A stretch of 64,000 nucleotides of DNA from positions 1,504,899 through 1,568,898 of the forward strand of contig NZ_JAERSF010000001.1 in NCBI RefSeq assembly GCF_016735615.1, in the 5' to 3' direction. The position numbers were made by a program, and so were the translations under genes. Positions 28,009-38,118 of this stretch are shown here, in pieces; position 1 is the first letter of the stretch; every line of letters starts with the position of its first letter. The notes under the pieces are model-generated. The model made no database searches. It was not told the origin of the DNA and saw nothing but the letters and a program-made list of their open reading frames with translations. This DNA is from Flavobacterium tagetis. Its GTDB lineage: Bacteria; Bacteroidota; Bacteroidia; Flavobacteriales; Flavobacteriaceae.

Positions 28009-28162
28009 AACCGCAAAGCACGCTAAGTTTTTCTGATATGCATCGCGTTGTAAAAACGCAAAGTTCGCAAAGCTTGGTGTGTATAAGCGGTATGAAATAT
28101 TTGCGAACCTTGCGTAATCCTTTGCGAACCTTGCGTAATCCTTTGCGGACTTTGCGGTTAAA
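28009..28162. repeat. Imperfect inverted and tandem repeat of TTGCGAACC/GGTTCGCAA type
   Basis: The left side contains AACCGCAAAGCACGC and ACGCAAAGTTCGCAAAGC. The right side contains two tandem 21-base copies of TTGCGAACCTTGCGTAATCC, then TTTGCGGACTTTGCGGTTA, which mirrors the left end. This looks like a REP-like palindromic element between convergent genes. Confidence 0.7.
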
Positions 28163-28173
28163 CTTTAAAAGCA

Positions 28174-28206
28174 TAAAAAAAACCGAAGCATTTGCTTCGG
28201 TTTTTA
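28174..28206 (-). terminator. Terminator after the HMG-CoA synthase gene
   Basis: AAACCGAAGCA, TT, TGCTTCGGTTT with T/A runs on both sides, so it can work in both directions. Confidence 0.85.
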
Positions 28207-28236
28207 TTGGAATTTGGGATTTCAAAAAATTGGAAT

Positions 28237-29598
28237 TTAATCCACCCATTTATAATATCTCGCCCCAATCAAAACAGGAATTTCTTTTTCGATTCTGTCT
28301 AAAACCCATTCGTTTTTCGGAGTTCTTACGCTTTGTTTTTGTTCTTTTTTATGAAGGCTTTCGTAAGTATTGAAATCAATTTCTACGCTTTCGGTTAAGT
28401 TTTCGAAAAGTTTTACATTTTCTAAAGCTGATTTCCATTCTGGTTGAATCGTCCCTTCAAAAACTTTCGATTTCGATCCGCTTCCGTAAGCTAAGAAACC
28501 GAATTTAGTTCCAGCTACTTCTTTGTTTGTATCATAGAAATGAGCTAAAGTCGATAGTAATCCCATAAAAATAGAACCAGTGTAAAGATTTCCAATTAAA
28601 GAAGAAGCCAATTCTGCAGGCTGTAATTTCTCGGTTACAAAACTTCTGTAATTTTCAGATTTTGCCACTTCTTTAATTTTCGTCTGATAATCTGCTGGAG
28701 AAATATCATCGGCGATAATTTTTTCGGCACTGTCTAAAGCGTAAATTTCAGACAACATTCTTCTTCCTTGGAAAGAATATGGTAGGTGCATCACGATACT
28801 ATGCCAAGTGTTATATAATGTCTCGTATGTATTTTTTAATTTTTTGAATGAAAAGTAAGCATTTCGCGTACGATCCATATAACATTGATTTGAATATTGT
28901 CCGTCAAAAACTGGTTGATCTTTGTGGATTTCAATTTCAGCTTCTAAATTATCAAACCAAGAATCGTTGTTTGCATTTTTTGTGATTTCTTCTTTAGAAA
29001 TAGTTCTGTACGGTTTAAAGAAATCGAAAACACCTTTTGTACTCGTCGCCCAATTGTCATCAAAAGCAATGATTTTCGGATTTGCGGTAATTAACATTGC
29101 AACAGCTCCGGCGCCTTGGGTATATTCTCCGCCAGAGTTTAAATCGTATTTTGCAAAATCAGAAGTAACTACGATTGCTTTTTTAGTTGGATTCAGTTTT
29201 ACGAAATCTAAACAGTTTTGCATCGCATCAACTCCACCGATACAAGCAAAAGTAAAGTCAACAACATCACATTCTGCTAAAGAATCTTCCCCAAATTTCT
29301 GCTCCATTAAACTAATTAAATAAGAAGCGATTGGTTTAGAACTGTCAATACCGCTTTCGGTACCAACATAGATTCGGCTTATTTCGTTTAGGTTTATTTT
29401 ATTGTCTGTGATAAGTTTTGTTAAAGCATTTGCTCCAAAAACTACAGCGTCTTGGTGGACGTCTGGAAAGGTCATTTTTAGTAATCCAAGACCTTTTTCT
29501 AATTTTTCTGGTTCAATATTTCTAGCAATTGCCAAAGTTTTTATGGGTAAATGTATGTTTGCTACATCGAAAGAAATAGCATCAATTCCTGTTTTCAT
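28237..29598 (-). CDS. Hydroxymethylglutaryl-CoA synthase
   Basis: 453 aa, thiolase fold. It condenses acetyl-CoA with acetoacetyl-CoA to HMG-CoA, an early step of the mevalonate route to isoprenoids, which many Flavobacteriaceae use. The catalytic cysteine is C119 in DFTFACIGGVDAM; an acidic general base region appears as VGTESGIDSSKP and a later DRTRNAYFSFKKLK. No signal peptide. It is monocistronic, on the minus strand, with no other mevalonate gene adjacent. Confidence 0.9.
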   Translation of the reverse strand: MKTGIDAISFDVANIHLPIKTLAIARNIEPEKLEKGLGLLKMTFPDVHQDAVVFGANALTKLITDNKINLNEISRIYVGTESGIDSSKPIASYLISLMEQKFGEDSLAECDVVDFTFACIGGVDAMQNCLDFVKLNPTKKAIVVTSDFAKYDLNSGGEYTQGAGAVAMLITANPKIIAFDDNWATSTKGVFDFFKPYRTISKEEITKNANNDSWFDNLEAEIEIHKDQPVFDGQYSNQCYMDRTRNAYFSFKKLKNTYETLYNTWHSIVMHLPYSFQGRRMLSEIYALDSAEKIIADDISPADYQTKIKEVAKSENYRSFVTEKLQPAELASSLIGNLYTGSIFMGLLSTLAHFYDTNKEVAGTKFGFLAYGSGSKSKVFEGTIQPEWKSALENVKLFENLTESVEIDFNTYESLHKKEQKQSVRTPKNEWVLDRIEKEIPVLIGARYYKWVD

Positions 29599-29891
29599 TC
29601 TTATTTTTTTGAGCCGCTAAAGGTAAAACTATGTTACGGAATGACAATTTTTTACTTAGACAAAATTTCTGCTCAACAACACTTTTGAAGAAAATAAATC
29701 AAAACTTTGAATAAAATAACAATATGATAAATTTTTGGTAATCTACTTAGAATTGAATTTCTCTGCTATCACTTAAAAAGCAGTATTTTGAAATTTGCTA
29801 TAGTGAATTATTTTTTAGCAGCTTTGATTTTGTACGTAAAAATACGTAGAAGAAGGCTATTTTAAAATCATTATAAATAAGAGCGAAATGG

Positions 29892-29922
29892 TTGTAGTTC
29901 TTTTGTAATTGAATTATTTTTG
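29892..29922 (+). promoter_or_regulatory. Promoter of the sdh operon
   Basis: TTG at 29892-29894, 20-base spacer, TATTTTTG at 29915-29922, matching the Flavobacterium consensus. It lies 32 bases before the sdhC start in the 356-base gap after the HMG-CoA synthase gene. I see no other gene in that gap. Confidence 0.7.
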
Positions 29923-29954
29923 TGTAATTTTTTAAAACAAACTACTTAACACTT

Positions 29955-30620
29955 ATGGCACAATCTGCACTATTGAATGCTTCCATCTTAAAGAAAGTAG
30001 CTATGGCTCTTTCGGGAATATTCTTAATCACGTTTTTAGCGCTGCATGTTTCCTTAAATTTTATTTCTATTATTAGTGAAGACGTTTTCAACGAAGCTTC
30101 TCACTTTATGGGATACAATCCGCTGATTCAGTATGTAATGCAGCCAATTTTGGCATTTGGAGTAATTTTCCACTTCGTAATGGGATTTATTCTTACGGCT
30201 CAAAACAGCGCGGCACGACCAATCGCATACGCTAAATACAACGGAGCTGCAAACGCTTCTTGGAGTTCTAGAAATATGATTATTTCTGGATTGGTTATTT
30301 TAGCTTTCTTAGGATTGCACTTTTATGATTTCTGGTTTCCTGAAGTTAGCTATAAATATATAGCAGGTACAGCACCAGATGCTACAAGGTATTATGGTGA
30401 GTTAGTTCACAAATTTCACGACCCAATTCGTACGGCATTGTACTGCGTGTCATTTATCCTTTTAGGATTCCACTTGTGGCATGGGTTTGCATCTTCTCTT
30501 CAATCTGTAGGGATGCACAACAAGTACTCTAGATTTTTATCAAAAGTAGGTTACTGGTTCGCAGTTATAGTTCCAGCGCTTTTTGTGATTATCGCTTTAT
30601 TTCATCATTTCAATAATTAA
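29955..30620 (+). CDS. sdhC: Succinate dehydrogenase cytochrome b subunit
   Basis: 221 aa. Five membrane helices with histidines placed for two hemes ([47 protein letters not shown]). This matches the single-subunit membrane anchor of Bacteroidota complex II, which reduces menaquinone. It starts the sdhCAB operon, 11 bases before sdhA. Confidence 0.95.
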   Translation: MAQSALLNASILKKVAMALSGIFLITFLALHVSLNFISIISEDVFNEASHFMGYNPLIQYVMQPILAFGVIFHFVMGFILTAQNSAARPIAYAKYNGAANASWSSRNMIISGLVILAFLGLHFYDFWFPEVSYKYIAGTAPDATRYYGELVHKFHDPIRTALYCVSFILLGFHLWHGFASSLQSVGMHNKYSRFLSKVGYWFAVIVPALFVIIALFHHFNN

Positions 30621-30631
30621 TATCAATTATA

Positions 30632-32632
30632 ATGGCATTAGATTCAAAAATTCCAAATGGTCCTATAGCGGACAAATGGACAAATTATAAAGATCATATT
30701 AATTTAGTAAACCCTGCTAACAAACGTAATCTTGATATTATTGTAGTTGGTACAGGTTTAGCTGGAGGTTCGGCTGCGGCTACTTTAGCGGAGTTAGGAT
30801 ATAACGTAAAAGCATTTTGCTTCCAAGATTCTCCACGTCGTGCGCACTCTATTGCAGCACAAGGGGGTATCAACGCAGCAAAAAACTATAAAGGTGACGG
30901 TGACTCGATTTACAGATTGTTTTACGATACTGTAAAAGGTGGTGATTACCGTGCTCGTGAGGCAAACGTTTATCGTTTGGCTGAAGTTTCTGGTAATATT
31001 ATTGACCAATGTGTGGCTCAAGGGGTGCCATTGGCTCGTGAATATGGCGGACTTTTAGATAACCGTTCTTTTGGAGGAACTTTGGTTTCTCGTACATTTT
31101 ATGCACAAGGACAAACTGGACAACAATTATTGTTAGGAGCTTATTCTGCAATGAACCGTCAAATTGGTCGTGGAAAAATTAAAATGTATAACCGTCACGA
31201 AATGCTTGACATTGTAATCGTGAACGGAAAAGCGAGAGGTATTATCGCTCGTGACTTAATTACAGGAAAAATAGAAAGACATTCTGCTCACGCGGTAGTA
31301 GTTGGTTCTGGAGGATACGGAAACGTATTTTTCCTTTCAACAAATGCTATGGGAAGTAACGCAACAGCAGCTTGGAAAATTCATAAAAAAGGAGCATTTT
31401 TCGCAAATCCTTGCTACACACAAATTCACCCAACATGTATTCCGGTTTCAGGAGATCACCAGTCTAAATTGACTTTGATGTCTGAGTCTTTACGTAATGA
31501 TGGTCGTATTTGGGTACCAAAAAACCTTGAGGATGCAAAAGCTATCCGTGAAGGAAAGAAAAAAGCAACAGATTTATCTGAAGACGAAAGAGATTATTTC
31601 TTAGAGAGAAGATATCCTGCTTTTGGTAACTTAGTACCTCGTGACGTTGCGTCTCGTGCAGCTAAAGAAAGATGTGATGCTGGTTTTGGAGTTAACAAAA
31701 CGGGTGAAGCAGTTTACTTAGATTTTGCAGCAGCTATCAAACGTTACGGAACTGAAGATGCTTATGTAAAAGGTTTAGATGATAAAGATGCTGCTTTGGT
31801 AACTAAATTAGGAGCTGCAATCGTGAAAAGTAAATACGGAAACTTATTCCAGATGTATTACAAAATCGTCGACGAAGATCCTTATACAACACCAATGATG
31901 ATTTACCCAGCAGTTCACTACACAATGGGTGGAACTTGGGTTGATTATAACTTGATGACTACAATACCTGGATGTTTCTCTATTGGAGAGTCTAACTTCT
32001 CTGACCACGGAGCAAACAGACTTGGAGCTTCTGCTTTAATGCAAGGTTTAGCTGACGGATATTTCGTATTGCCTTATACTATCGGAGATTATTTAGCTCC
32101 AGATATTAAAATGGGTGAAATTTCTACAGATTTACCAGAATTCGTTGAAGCTGAAAAAGCGGTTGTAGATCAAATCAATAAATTTATCAATAACAACGGT
32201 AAACATTCTGTAGATTATTTCCATAAAAAATTGGGAAAAATTATGTGGAATAAAGTAGGTATGGCTCGTAACGCTAAAGGTTTAACTGAAGCGATCGAAG
32301 AAATTGCTGCTTTACGTGAAGAGTTTTATAAAGATGTAAAAGTTCCTGGAGGCGCTTACGAATTTAATCAGGAATTAGAAAAAGCAACTCGTGTTGCCGA
32401 TTTCTTAGAATTAGGAGAATTGTTCGCGAAAGATGCTTTACACCGTAACGAATCTTGTGGAGGTCACTTCCGTGAGGAATACCAAACAGAAGAAGGAGAA
32501 GCACTTCGTGACGATGAAAACTTTGCATACGTTGCAGCTTGGGAATACAAAGGAAAACCAAGTGATGCAGTATTACACAAAGAACCTCTTAATTACGAAA
32601 ACATTAAATTAGTTCAAAGAAGTTATAAATAA
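30632..32632 (+). CDS. sdhA: Succinate dehydrogenase / fumarate reductase flavoprotein subunit
   Basis: 666 aa. N-terminal FAD-binding Rossmann motif [18 protein letters not shown], the covalent FAD-linking histidine in [18 protein letters not shown], and active-site residues in [13 protein letters not shown] and [11 protein letters not shown]. It oxidises succinate on the cytosolic side of the membrane with SdhB and SdhC. Length is typical for the Bacteroidota enzyme. Start codon agrees with the short gap after sdhC. Confidence 0.96.
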   Translation: MALDSKIPNGPIADKWTNYKDHINLVNPANKRNLDIIVVGTGLAGGSAAATLAELGYNVKAFCFQDSPRRAHSIAAQGGINAAKNYKGDGDSIYRLFYDTVKGGDYRAREANVYRLAEVSGNIIDQCVAQGVPLAREYGGLLDNRSFGGTLVSRTFYAQGQTGQQLLLGAYSAMNRQIGRGKIKMYNRHEMLDIVIVNGKARGIIARDLITGKIERHSAHAVVVGSGGYGNVFFLSTNAMGSNATAAWKIHKKGAFFANPCYTQIHPTCIPVSGDHQSKLTLMSESLRNDGRIWVPKNLEDAKAIREGKKKATDLSEDERDYFLERRYPAFGNLVPRDVASRAAKERCDAGFGVNKTGEAVYLDFAAAIKRYGTEDAYVKGLDDKDAALVTKLGAAIVKSKYGNLFQMYYKIVDEDPYTTPMMIYPAVHYTMGGTWVDYNLMTTIPGCFSIGESNFSDHGANRLGASALMQGLADGYFVLPYTIGDYLAPDIKMGEISTDLPEFVEAEKAVVDQINKFINNNGKHSVDYFHKKLGKIMWNKVGMARNAKGLTEAIEEIAALREEFYKDVKVPGGAYEFNQELEKATRVADFLELGELFAKDALHRNESCGGHFREEYQTEEGEALRDDENFAYVAAWEYKGKPSDAVLHKEPLNYENIKLVQRSYK

Positions 32633-32639
32633 GAATTTG

Positions 32640-32716
32640 GTCGAAAGCCCAAAGTCTTAAAGTCAAAAGGCAAAAAGTGCCAAGCGACTTTCGACTTTCG
32701 ACTTTATGACTTTCAA
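32640..32716. repeat. AAAGTC-type repeat in the sdhA-sdhB spacer
   Basis: The spacer (95 bases) holds several AAAGTC/GACTTT words: AAAGTCTTAAAGTC on the left and GACTTTCGACTTTCGACTTT on the right, giving an imperfect inverted repeat. It is unusual inside an otherwise tight operon. Confidence 0.7.
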
Positions 32717-32727
32717 ACGAAAAAGGT

Positions 32728-33474
32728 ATGAAACTTACATTAAAAATATGGCGTCAAAAAAACGCTCAAGATAAAGGAGGGATTGTAGAATATCCTATCG
32801 ATGGAATCGAGCCAGATATGTCTTTCCTTGAAATGTTAGACGTTCTTAACGAAGGTTTAATCAATAAAGGAGAAGAGCCTGTAGCATTTGATCACGATTG
32901 TCGTGAGGGAATCTGCGGAATGTGTTCTTTATTCATCAATGGTGAAGCACACGGACCAGATAGAGGTGTTACAACTTGTCAGTTACATATGCGTATGTTT
33001 AAAGATGGCGATACAATTTTTATTGAGCCATTTAGAGCAAAAGCTTTCCCTGTAATTAAAGATTTAGTTGTAGATAGAAGTTCTTTTGACAGAATTCAAC
33101 ACGCTGGAGGATTTATCTCTGTAAATACTTCAGGAAATACAATCGACGCGAATACTATTCCAGTTCCAAAAGACGATGCAGATAAATCATTTGATGCTGC
33201 TGCTTGTATTGGTTGTGGAGCTTGTGTTGCAACTTGTAAAAACTCTTCAGCAATGTTATTCGTTGCGGCAAAAGTTTCTCAATATGCATTATTACCACAA
33301 GGTAAAGTTGAGGCAACGGATCGTGTTTTACACATGGTTCACCAAATGGATTTAGAAGGTTTCGGTAACTGTACAAATACAGGTGCTTGCGAAATTGAAT
33401 GTCCAAAAGGAATTTCGCTTGAAAATATCGCACGTATGAACCGTGAGTATTTAGCAGCAAGCTTAAAAGGATAA
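32728..33474 (+). CDS. sdhB: Succinate dehydrogenase / fumarate reductase iron-sulfur subunit
   Basis: 248 aa. N-terminal 2Fe-2S domain ([23 protein letters not shown]; later TTCQLH) and C-terminal 4Fe-4S/3Fe-4S ferredoxin motifs ([30 protein letters not shown]). It passes electrons from SdhA to the quinone site in SdhC. It closes the operon; a terminator follows. Confidence 0.96.
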   Translation: MKLTLKIWRQKNAQDKGGIVEYPIDGIEPDMSFLEMLDVLNEGLINKGEEPVAFDHDCREGICGMCSLFINGEAHGPDRGVTTCQLHMRMFKDGDTIFIEPFRAKAFPVIKDLVVDRSSFDRIQHAGGFISVNTSGNTIDANTIPVPKDDADKSFDAAACIGCGACVATCKNSSAMLFVAAKVSQYALLPQGKVEATDRVLHMVHQMDLEGFGNCTNTGACEIECPKGISLENIARMNREYLAASLKG

Positions 33475-33494
33475 TACACAATTTAGTATATTTG

Positions 33495-33529
33495 AAAAAA
33501 CGCATTCATTAATTTGGATGCGTTTTTTT
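33495..33529 (+). terminator. Terminator after sdhB
   Basis: AACGCATTCA and TGGATGCGTT arms around TTAATT, then a run of seven T. Confidence 0.85.
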
Positions 33530-33654
33530 GTTGGTTTTTACTTTGGGTAATTACGTAAGGTCTTTTTTTATGAATTCTTTCTTTAAAGGAATGTAATGAG
33601 CTTATGAAATCCCTTTTTCAAGTTTAACTACTTCGTAAGCTACATTTAAATTCA

Positions 33655-33662
33655 TATTTTTG
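33655..33662 (+). promoter_or_regulatory. -7 box upstream of the DeoR-type regulator
   Basis: TATTTTTG matches TAnnTTTG, 22 bases before the start codon. No TTG at the right distance. Confidence 0.45.
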
Positions 33663-33684
33663 TAATTAGAAAAAAACAATTGGC

Positions 33685-34461
33685 ATGAGTACTGAAAATG
33701 AAGTTTTAAATTACAGCAAAGAAGAACGTAAAAATCATATTCTAAAAGAGATCAATTTGCACACGCGTGTAAGTTTTGAAACTCTTTCGGCTAAACTTGG
33801 TGTTTCCGAAGATACGGTTCGTCGTGATATTAATGAACTTGATGCTGATTCGCTTTTAATTAAAGTGAAAGGAGGAGCGATGACAAAAGGATATCACTAT
33901 TCTTCATCTAATCAGACTTATGCTGTCGAAGCGAAACAAGTTATCGCGCAGAAAGCTGTTGGACTTCTTCATGACGGAATGGTTTTAATTGTTGATGGAG
34001 GAACAACGATTCGTGAATTTATCCGATTAATTCCAAACGATCTTAATTTAACTGTTTTTACTATTACAGCTTTAACGGCGGTTCAGCTTTTAGATAAGCC
34101 AAATATTAAAACAATCATGATTGGCGGAAGCATCTCTTCTTATAGTCAGATGTGTGTGAGCGGAGAAGCTTTTCATCAATTGGCCAATATAAAAGCCGAT
34201 CTTTTGGTTTTAGGAACAAATGCTTTAGACGTAGATGGCGGTTATTCTGATTCTGATTGGGAAACAGTTCAAGTAAAAAAAGCGATGATTCAGGCTTCTA
34301 AAAAAACAGCAGTATTAACTATTACAGAAAAATTAAATACTGTTCTTAAAATGAAAATTGCCAATCTGTCTGAGGTAAGTTATGTGATTACCGAAGAAGA
34401 ACCAAATCACGAAAAATTGCAGCCATATAAAAGTGCTGTTCCAAGTTTGATTGTGATTTAA
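33685..34461 (+). CDS. DeoR/GlpR-family transcription regulator
   Basis: 258 aa. N-terminal winged helix-turn-helix (RKNHILKEINLHTRVSFETLSAKLGVSEDTVRRDINEL) and a C-terminal sugar-phosphate-isomerase-like effector domain (LIVDGGTTIREF; TALTAVQLL; GGSISSYSQMCVSGEA). It probably senses a phosphorylated sugar or related metabolite. No sugar gene is adjacent; the next gene is a nitrilase-family hydrolase 36 bases away, so its target is unclear. Confidence 0.9.
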   Translation: MSTENEVLNYSKEERKNHILKEINLHTRVSFETLSAKLGVSEDTVRRDINELDADSLLIKVKGGAMTKGYHYSSSNQTYAVEAKQVIAQKAVGLLHDGMVLIVDGGTTIREFIRLIPNDLNLTVFTITALTAVQLLDKPNIKTIMIGGSISSYSQMCVSGEAFHQLANIKADLLVLGTNALDVDGGYSDSDWETVQVKKAMIQASKKTAVLTITEKLNTVLKMKIANLSEVSYVITEEEPNHEKLQPYKSAVPSLIVI

Positions 34462-34497
34462 TTAATTTGTTTTTGACTTTCATATCTCTATAAAAAA

Positions 34498-35265
34498 ATG
34501 AAAATCGCTTTAATCCAAACCGATCTTTTTTGGCAAGACGCCAGTAAAAACCGAGAAAATTTCGATTCAAAAATCAATGAAATTCAGTCGGAAGTAAATT
34601 TAATTGTGCTTCCTGAAATGTTTTCCACAGGATTTACCATGAATGCTTCTGAGGTTGCTGAAACGATGCAAGAAGAAACGGTTGAATGGATGAAATTGAA
34701 AGCAAAACAAAAAAATGCTGCGATAACAGGAAGTGTTGTTATTGTAGAAAACGGGAAATATTATAACCGAATGTTGTTTGTTTTTCCGTCAGGCGAAATA
34801 CAATATTACGATAAGCGCCATTCCTTTTCTTTAGCAGGTGAAGACAAAGTGTATACGCGCGGAAACCGAAAAGTTATTGTTGATTATCTGGGTTGGAAAA
34901 TATGCCTTCAGATTTGTTACGATTTAAGATTTCCGGTTTTTGCTCGAAATGTAGAAAACTACGACCTTATTTTATATGTTGCTAATTGGCCAAAAGTGCG
35001 CACAAATGCTTGGGATGCTTTGCTAAAAGCTCGAGCAATAGAAAATCTTTCGTATGTAGTTGGGGTAAATAGAATTGGTAATGATGCTCACGATTACGAG
35101 CATATTGGCCATTCACAAGCAATAGATTTTTTAGGGAATCATATTTTAGAGCCCCAAGAAAAAAATGGTGTCTTTGCCATAGAATTGGACAAAAACACCA
35201 TGTATGAAACGCGTAAAAAATTAAACTTTTTAAGCGATAGAGATCAGTTTGAGATTAAGCTTTAG
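34498..35265 (+). CDS. Nitrilase-family amidohydrolase, omega-amidase-like
   Basis: 255 aa. Catalytic Glu-Lys-Cys triad visible as LIVLPEMFSTGFTM (Glu), YYDKRHSFSLAGE (Lys) and CLQICYDLRFPVF (Cys). The length and KRHSFSLAGED motif fit the YafV/omega-amidase group, which hydrolyses 2-oxoglutaramate or 2-oxosuccinamate from aminotransferase reactions. Cytosolic. It ends in a 4-base overlap with the convergent Ig-like gene. Confidence 0.86.
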   Translation: MKIALIQTDLFWQDASKNRENFDSKINEIQSEVNLIVLPEMFSTGFTMNASEVAETMQEETVEWMKLKAKQKNAAITGSVVIVENGKYYNRMLFVFPSGEIQYYDKRHSFSLAGEDKVYTRGNRKVIVDYLGWKICLQICYDLRFPVFARNVENYDLILYVANWPKVRTNAWDALLKARAIENLSYVVGVNRIGNDAHDYEHIGHSQAIDFLGNHILEPQEKNGVFAIELDKNTMYETRKKLNFLSDRDQFEIKL

Positions 35266-36950
35266 AACGCTTTTCGTTTCTTTTCTGCCTCTTTTTTCTT
35301 TTTATCGTCTTGTTTTTTCTCGACTTCCGGATTAAACGGAATACTCAGGTCAATTGTTTCGTTTCGATCCCAATTGGCACGGACATCAAATTCTTCTTGA
35401 TTGTAAAAAACTTCTTCGGAATATCTCTTTTCTAAGAAATTACCAGTGTCATACTGTTTGTTTTTATTATCATCGTAAATAATGCGGACAGTAAAGACGT
35501 CAGGTTGGAGTAAATTAAATTCTAATGTAGTTGCTCCTTCAGAATATGCTTCAGCCAAAACAACATCTCCTTTTTTATTAGTCAATTCGACAATTATAGG
35601 AAAGCGTTTTACATTTTTTAGTGTCAATATAATATTTCCGTAATCGGCATATTCTTTTGTGCTTAGTTTGTACGATAAGGTATCGTTTGTTTTTTCATAA
35701 AAATCGGTCAAAGCACCTGGCAAGAAAGTAAAACTGTATTTATCTAAAGGTTCTTTTTTGAAATCAAAATAAAGTTTTTGATCAAATTCGTCATATTCTG
35801 TTGTGTAAGGAACAGCGACAGAATCTTTATTTACCAATCTAATTTTAGAATTATCAAATTTAACCAATGGTGTTTCGGTTTCTAATGTAAAACGCTCTCT
35901 AAAGTTAATCTGGCCATTTTGAACGGCTTTAATATTTAGAGTATCTTTTTTTAAAGCTTTAATTTTAAAAGAAAATCGCTTCTTGTAATCTCCTTTTTCA
36001 ACTTCCATTGATAACGAATCGGCTTTTACTGGTTTATACCAAACTTGAAGCGAATCTTTTTTAGGGAATTGCGTTATAATAGTTTCTAGAACTTCATTGC
36101 CGTTTTTAAGTACAACTTTTGGTTTTGAGTTTTTGAAATTCTGTTTTCCGTCGTATGGTAGATACAAACGATTTCCAGAAGCTTGAATTGGTTTGAAAGC
36201 TTTTAATGGCAATGTTTCTTTAAATAGTTCTAACTCATAAACAGTGTCAGTCGGAATTGTAATATAGTTTTTCAAAAATCCGATTTTATCATCTTTCGGA
36301 TTAAACTTATTATTTGATCCTTTGTCTTTTAATGCCACCAAAAGATATTTTCCTTCTTTTAAGTTTTCAAACTGAAAAGTTCTCATGCTGTCCAGAGTAT
36401 TTGTAATGTAACGTGGAAATTCTTTATAAATGGTAGAATCTTTAAATTTATCATTTACTTCGTATAACATTACAGAAACAAAATTTTCAACATATTTCCC
36501 ATAAGAATCTTTTATTTTTCCGTTCAATTTAAGCGAATCAATGTGTGATCCTGTTGAGAAAATATATTTGAACTGATTTAGGGCATTTCCTTCGTTGTTA
36601 TCCTGAATTGCCTGTCCAAAATTTAAACTATAAGTTGTGTTTGGCAGTAAAGTATCTCGAAGTTCAATCTTTATAAATTTGCTAACACTCTGAGGCGTGA
36701 TTATTGGCTCATTTTTTAAAGGAGGAGAAATAATCAGCTGTTTGTTGGTGTTTTTGAGTTTGATATATTCGTCAAAGTTTAAAGTAATAGTGTTTCCTTT
36801 AAAATCGGTTGTGAAGTTTTTAGGAAAACTCGATACCAAAACAGGAGGTAATGTGTCTTTTAAACCGCCGGTAATACTGCCCCTTTTAGCGCAGCTTATC
36901 ATTGATATTAGAATTACAAATGCAATGTATTTTAAAGTGTTTTTCAACAT
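35262..36950 (-). CDS. Lipoprotein with SbsA Ig-like domain
   Basis: 562 aa. Lipoprotein signal MLKNTLKYIAFVILISMISC. The N-terminal region has the Big_5/SbsA Ig-like pattern (DTLPPVLVSSFPKN; NTITLNFDEYI; LPNTTYSLNFGQAIQDNNEGN), followed by a long beta-rich part and a charged lysine-rich tail (KKQDDKKKKEAEKKRK). Conserved in Flavobacteriaceae as a surface protein; the function is not known. No co-oriented neighbour. Confidence 0.85.
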   Translation of the reverse strand: MLKNTLKYIAFVILISMISCAKRGSITGGLKDTLPPVLVSSFPKNFTTDFKGNTITLNFDEYIKLKNTNKQLIISPPLKNEPIITPQSVSKFIKIELRDTLLPNTTYSLNFGQAIQDNNEGNALNQFKYIFSTGSHIDSLKLNGKIKDSYGKYVENFVSVMLYEVNDKFKDSTIYKEFPRYITNTLDSMRTFQFENLKEGKYLLVALKDKGSNNKFNPKDDKIGFLKNYITIPTDTVYELELFKETLPLKAFKPIQASGNRLYLPYDGKQNFKNSKPKVVLKNGNEVLETIITQFPKKDSLQVWYKPVKADSLSMEVEKGDYKKRFSFKIKALKKDTLNIKAVQNGQINFRERFTLETETPLVKFDNSKIRLVNKDSVAVPYTTEYDEFDQKLYFDFKKEPLDKYSFTFLPGALTDFYEKTNDTLSYKLSTKEYADYGNIILTLKNVKRFPIIVELTNKKGDVVLAEAYSEGATTLEFNLLQPDVFTVRIIYDDNKNKQYDTGNFLEKRYSEEVFYNQEEFDVRANWDRNETIDLSIPFNPEVEKKQDDKKKKEAEKKRKAF

Positions 36951-37080
36951 AACGGTTTTTCAATTTGATTGCACAAAATAACGATTATATTTGCTTTAAT
37001 TGAAATTTTTTATCCATTTATTAGGATTTATAACTTTTGTAAATCTTCAAAAATTTAGTGTTTAAAACGTCATAATTTCT

Positions 37081-37088
37081 TACTTTTG
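37081..37088 (+). promoter_or_regulatory. -7 box upstream of the 334-aa lipoprotein gene
   Basis: TACTTTTG, 25 bases before the TTG start at 37114. No well-placed TTG upstream. Confidence 0.5.
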
Positions 37089-37113
37089 AATTAAAATGTA
37101 ATTTCCTTAAGTT

Positions 37114-38118
37114 TTGTTCAAGCGATTTTTCCCAGTTTTGTTTCTCTTTTTAATGCTGTCGTGCACAAAAAGTGAAAAGCCCGTAATCTCCTTTTATTAC
37201 TGGAAAACAACCTTCAAGTTTTCTGAAAGAGAAAAAGAAGCATTAAAAGAAAACAATGTTCAAAAACTCTATGTAAGGTATTTTGATATTGGACTTCATC
37301 CAGAATCTAATTTTCCAATCCCGATTAGTCCAATTCGATTTGAAGAAAATCCAAAGGAATATGCTATTGTTCCAGTTGTTTTTATTCAGAACAAAGTTAT
37401 GCTCCAGCCTCATCTTGATGTAAACGATCTGGCTCAAAAAACGTTTGATTTTATAGAACAAATCAATTCTAAAAATAAAATTGTGTGTCAAGAAATTCAA
37501 ATAGATTGTGATTGGACATTAAAAAGCAAAGAGAATTATTTGAAATTTATAGAGGTTTTTAAAAAGCTTTCGAAGAAGAAACTTTCAGCGACTATTCGAT
37601 TGCACCAAGTGAAGTATTTCAAAAAAACAAAAATCCCAAATGTCGATTCTGGAGTTTTGATGTATTACAATATGGGATCGATTGCACCCGATTCTCTCAG
37701 TTCTATTTACGATAAGAAAGTGGCAGAACGATATCTTAAAAGTTTAAAAAGATATCCATTGCACTTAGATTTTGCTTTTCCGATCTATTCGTGGGGAGTT
37801 CATATTAGAAATAATAAAGTGATTGGACTTCGTTCTAAAATGAATAGTAGGGCGTTAGAAAAAGATTCCAATTTTGAAAAAACAAGCCCGATTTTTTTCA
37901 GAGTGAAACATTCCAATTATAAAAATGGTGTTTTTTATGAAGAAAATGATCTTTTGAAAATGGAGGAAATAAAACCAGAAGATTTAAAAGAAATGGCAGA
38001 AGATTTGCAAGATAATCTTGTCGAAAAGCCAAACGAAATTATATTTTACGATTTAGACGAATTCAATTTAAACAATTATGAAAAAAATACTTTTAAGCAG
38101 ATTATTTCTTGCTTCTAG
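37114..38118 (+). CDS. Hypothetical lipoprotein, 334 aa
   Basis: TTG start; lipoprotein signal FKRFFPVLFLFLMLSC. The mature part looks like an alpha/beta barrel, with alternating strands and helices and conserved-looking QEIQIDCDWTLKSKENY and VLMYYNMGSI segments. It overlaps the next gene by 41 bases in another frame, so the two are co-translated. I do not recognise a characterised family. Confidence 0.75.
   Translation: MFKRFFPVLFLFLMLSCTKSEKPVISFYYWKTTFKFSEREKEALKENNVQKLYVRYFDIGLHPESNFPIPISPIRFEENPKEYAIVPVVFIQNKVMLQPHLDVNDLAQKTFDFIEQINSKNKIVCQEIQIDCDWTLKSKENYLKFIEVFKKLSKKKLSATIRLHQVKYFKKTKIPNVDSGVLMYYNMGSIAPDSLSSIYDKKVAERYLKSLKRYPLHLDFAFPIYSWGVHIRNNKVIGLRSKMNSRALEKDSNFEKTSPIFFRVKHSNYKNGVFYEENDLLKMEEIKPEDLKEMAEDLQDNLVEKPNEIIFYDLDEFNLNNYEKNTFKQIISCF

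Noticed and set aside
28038..28373. 111-aa plus-strand and 80-aa minus-strand frames over the palindromic repeat
   Set aside because: Both translate the repeat itself (RTLRNPLRTLRNP) and are not genes.
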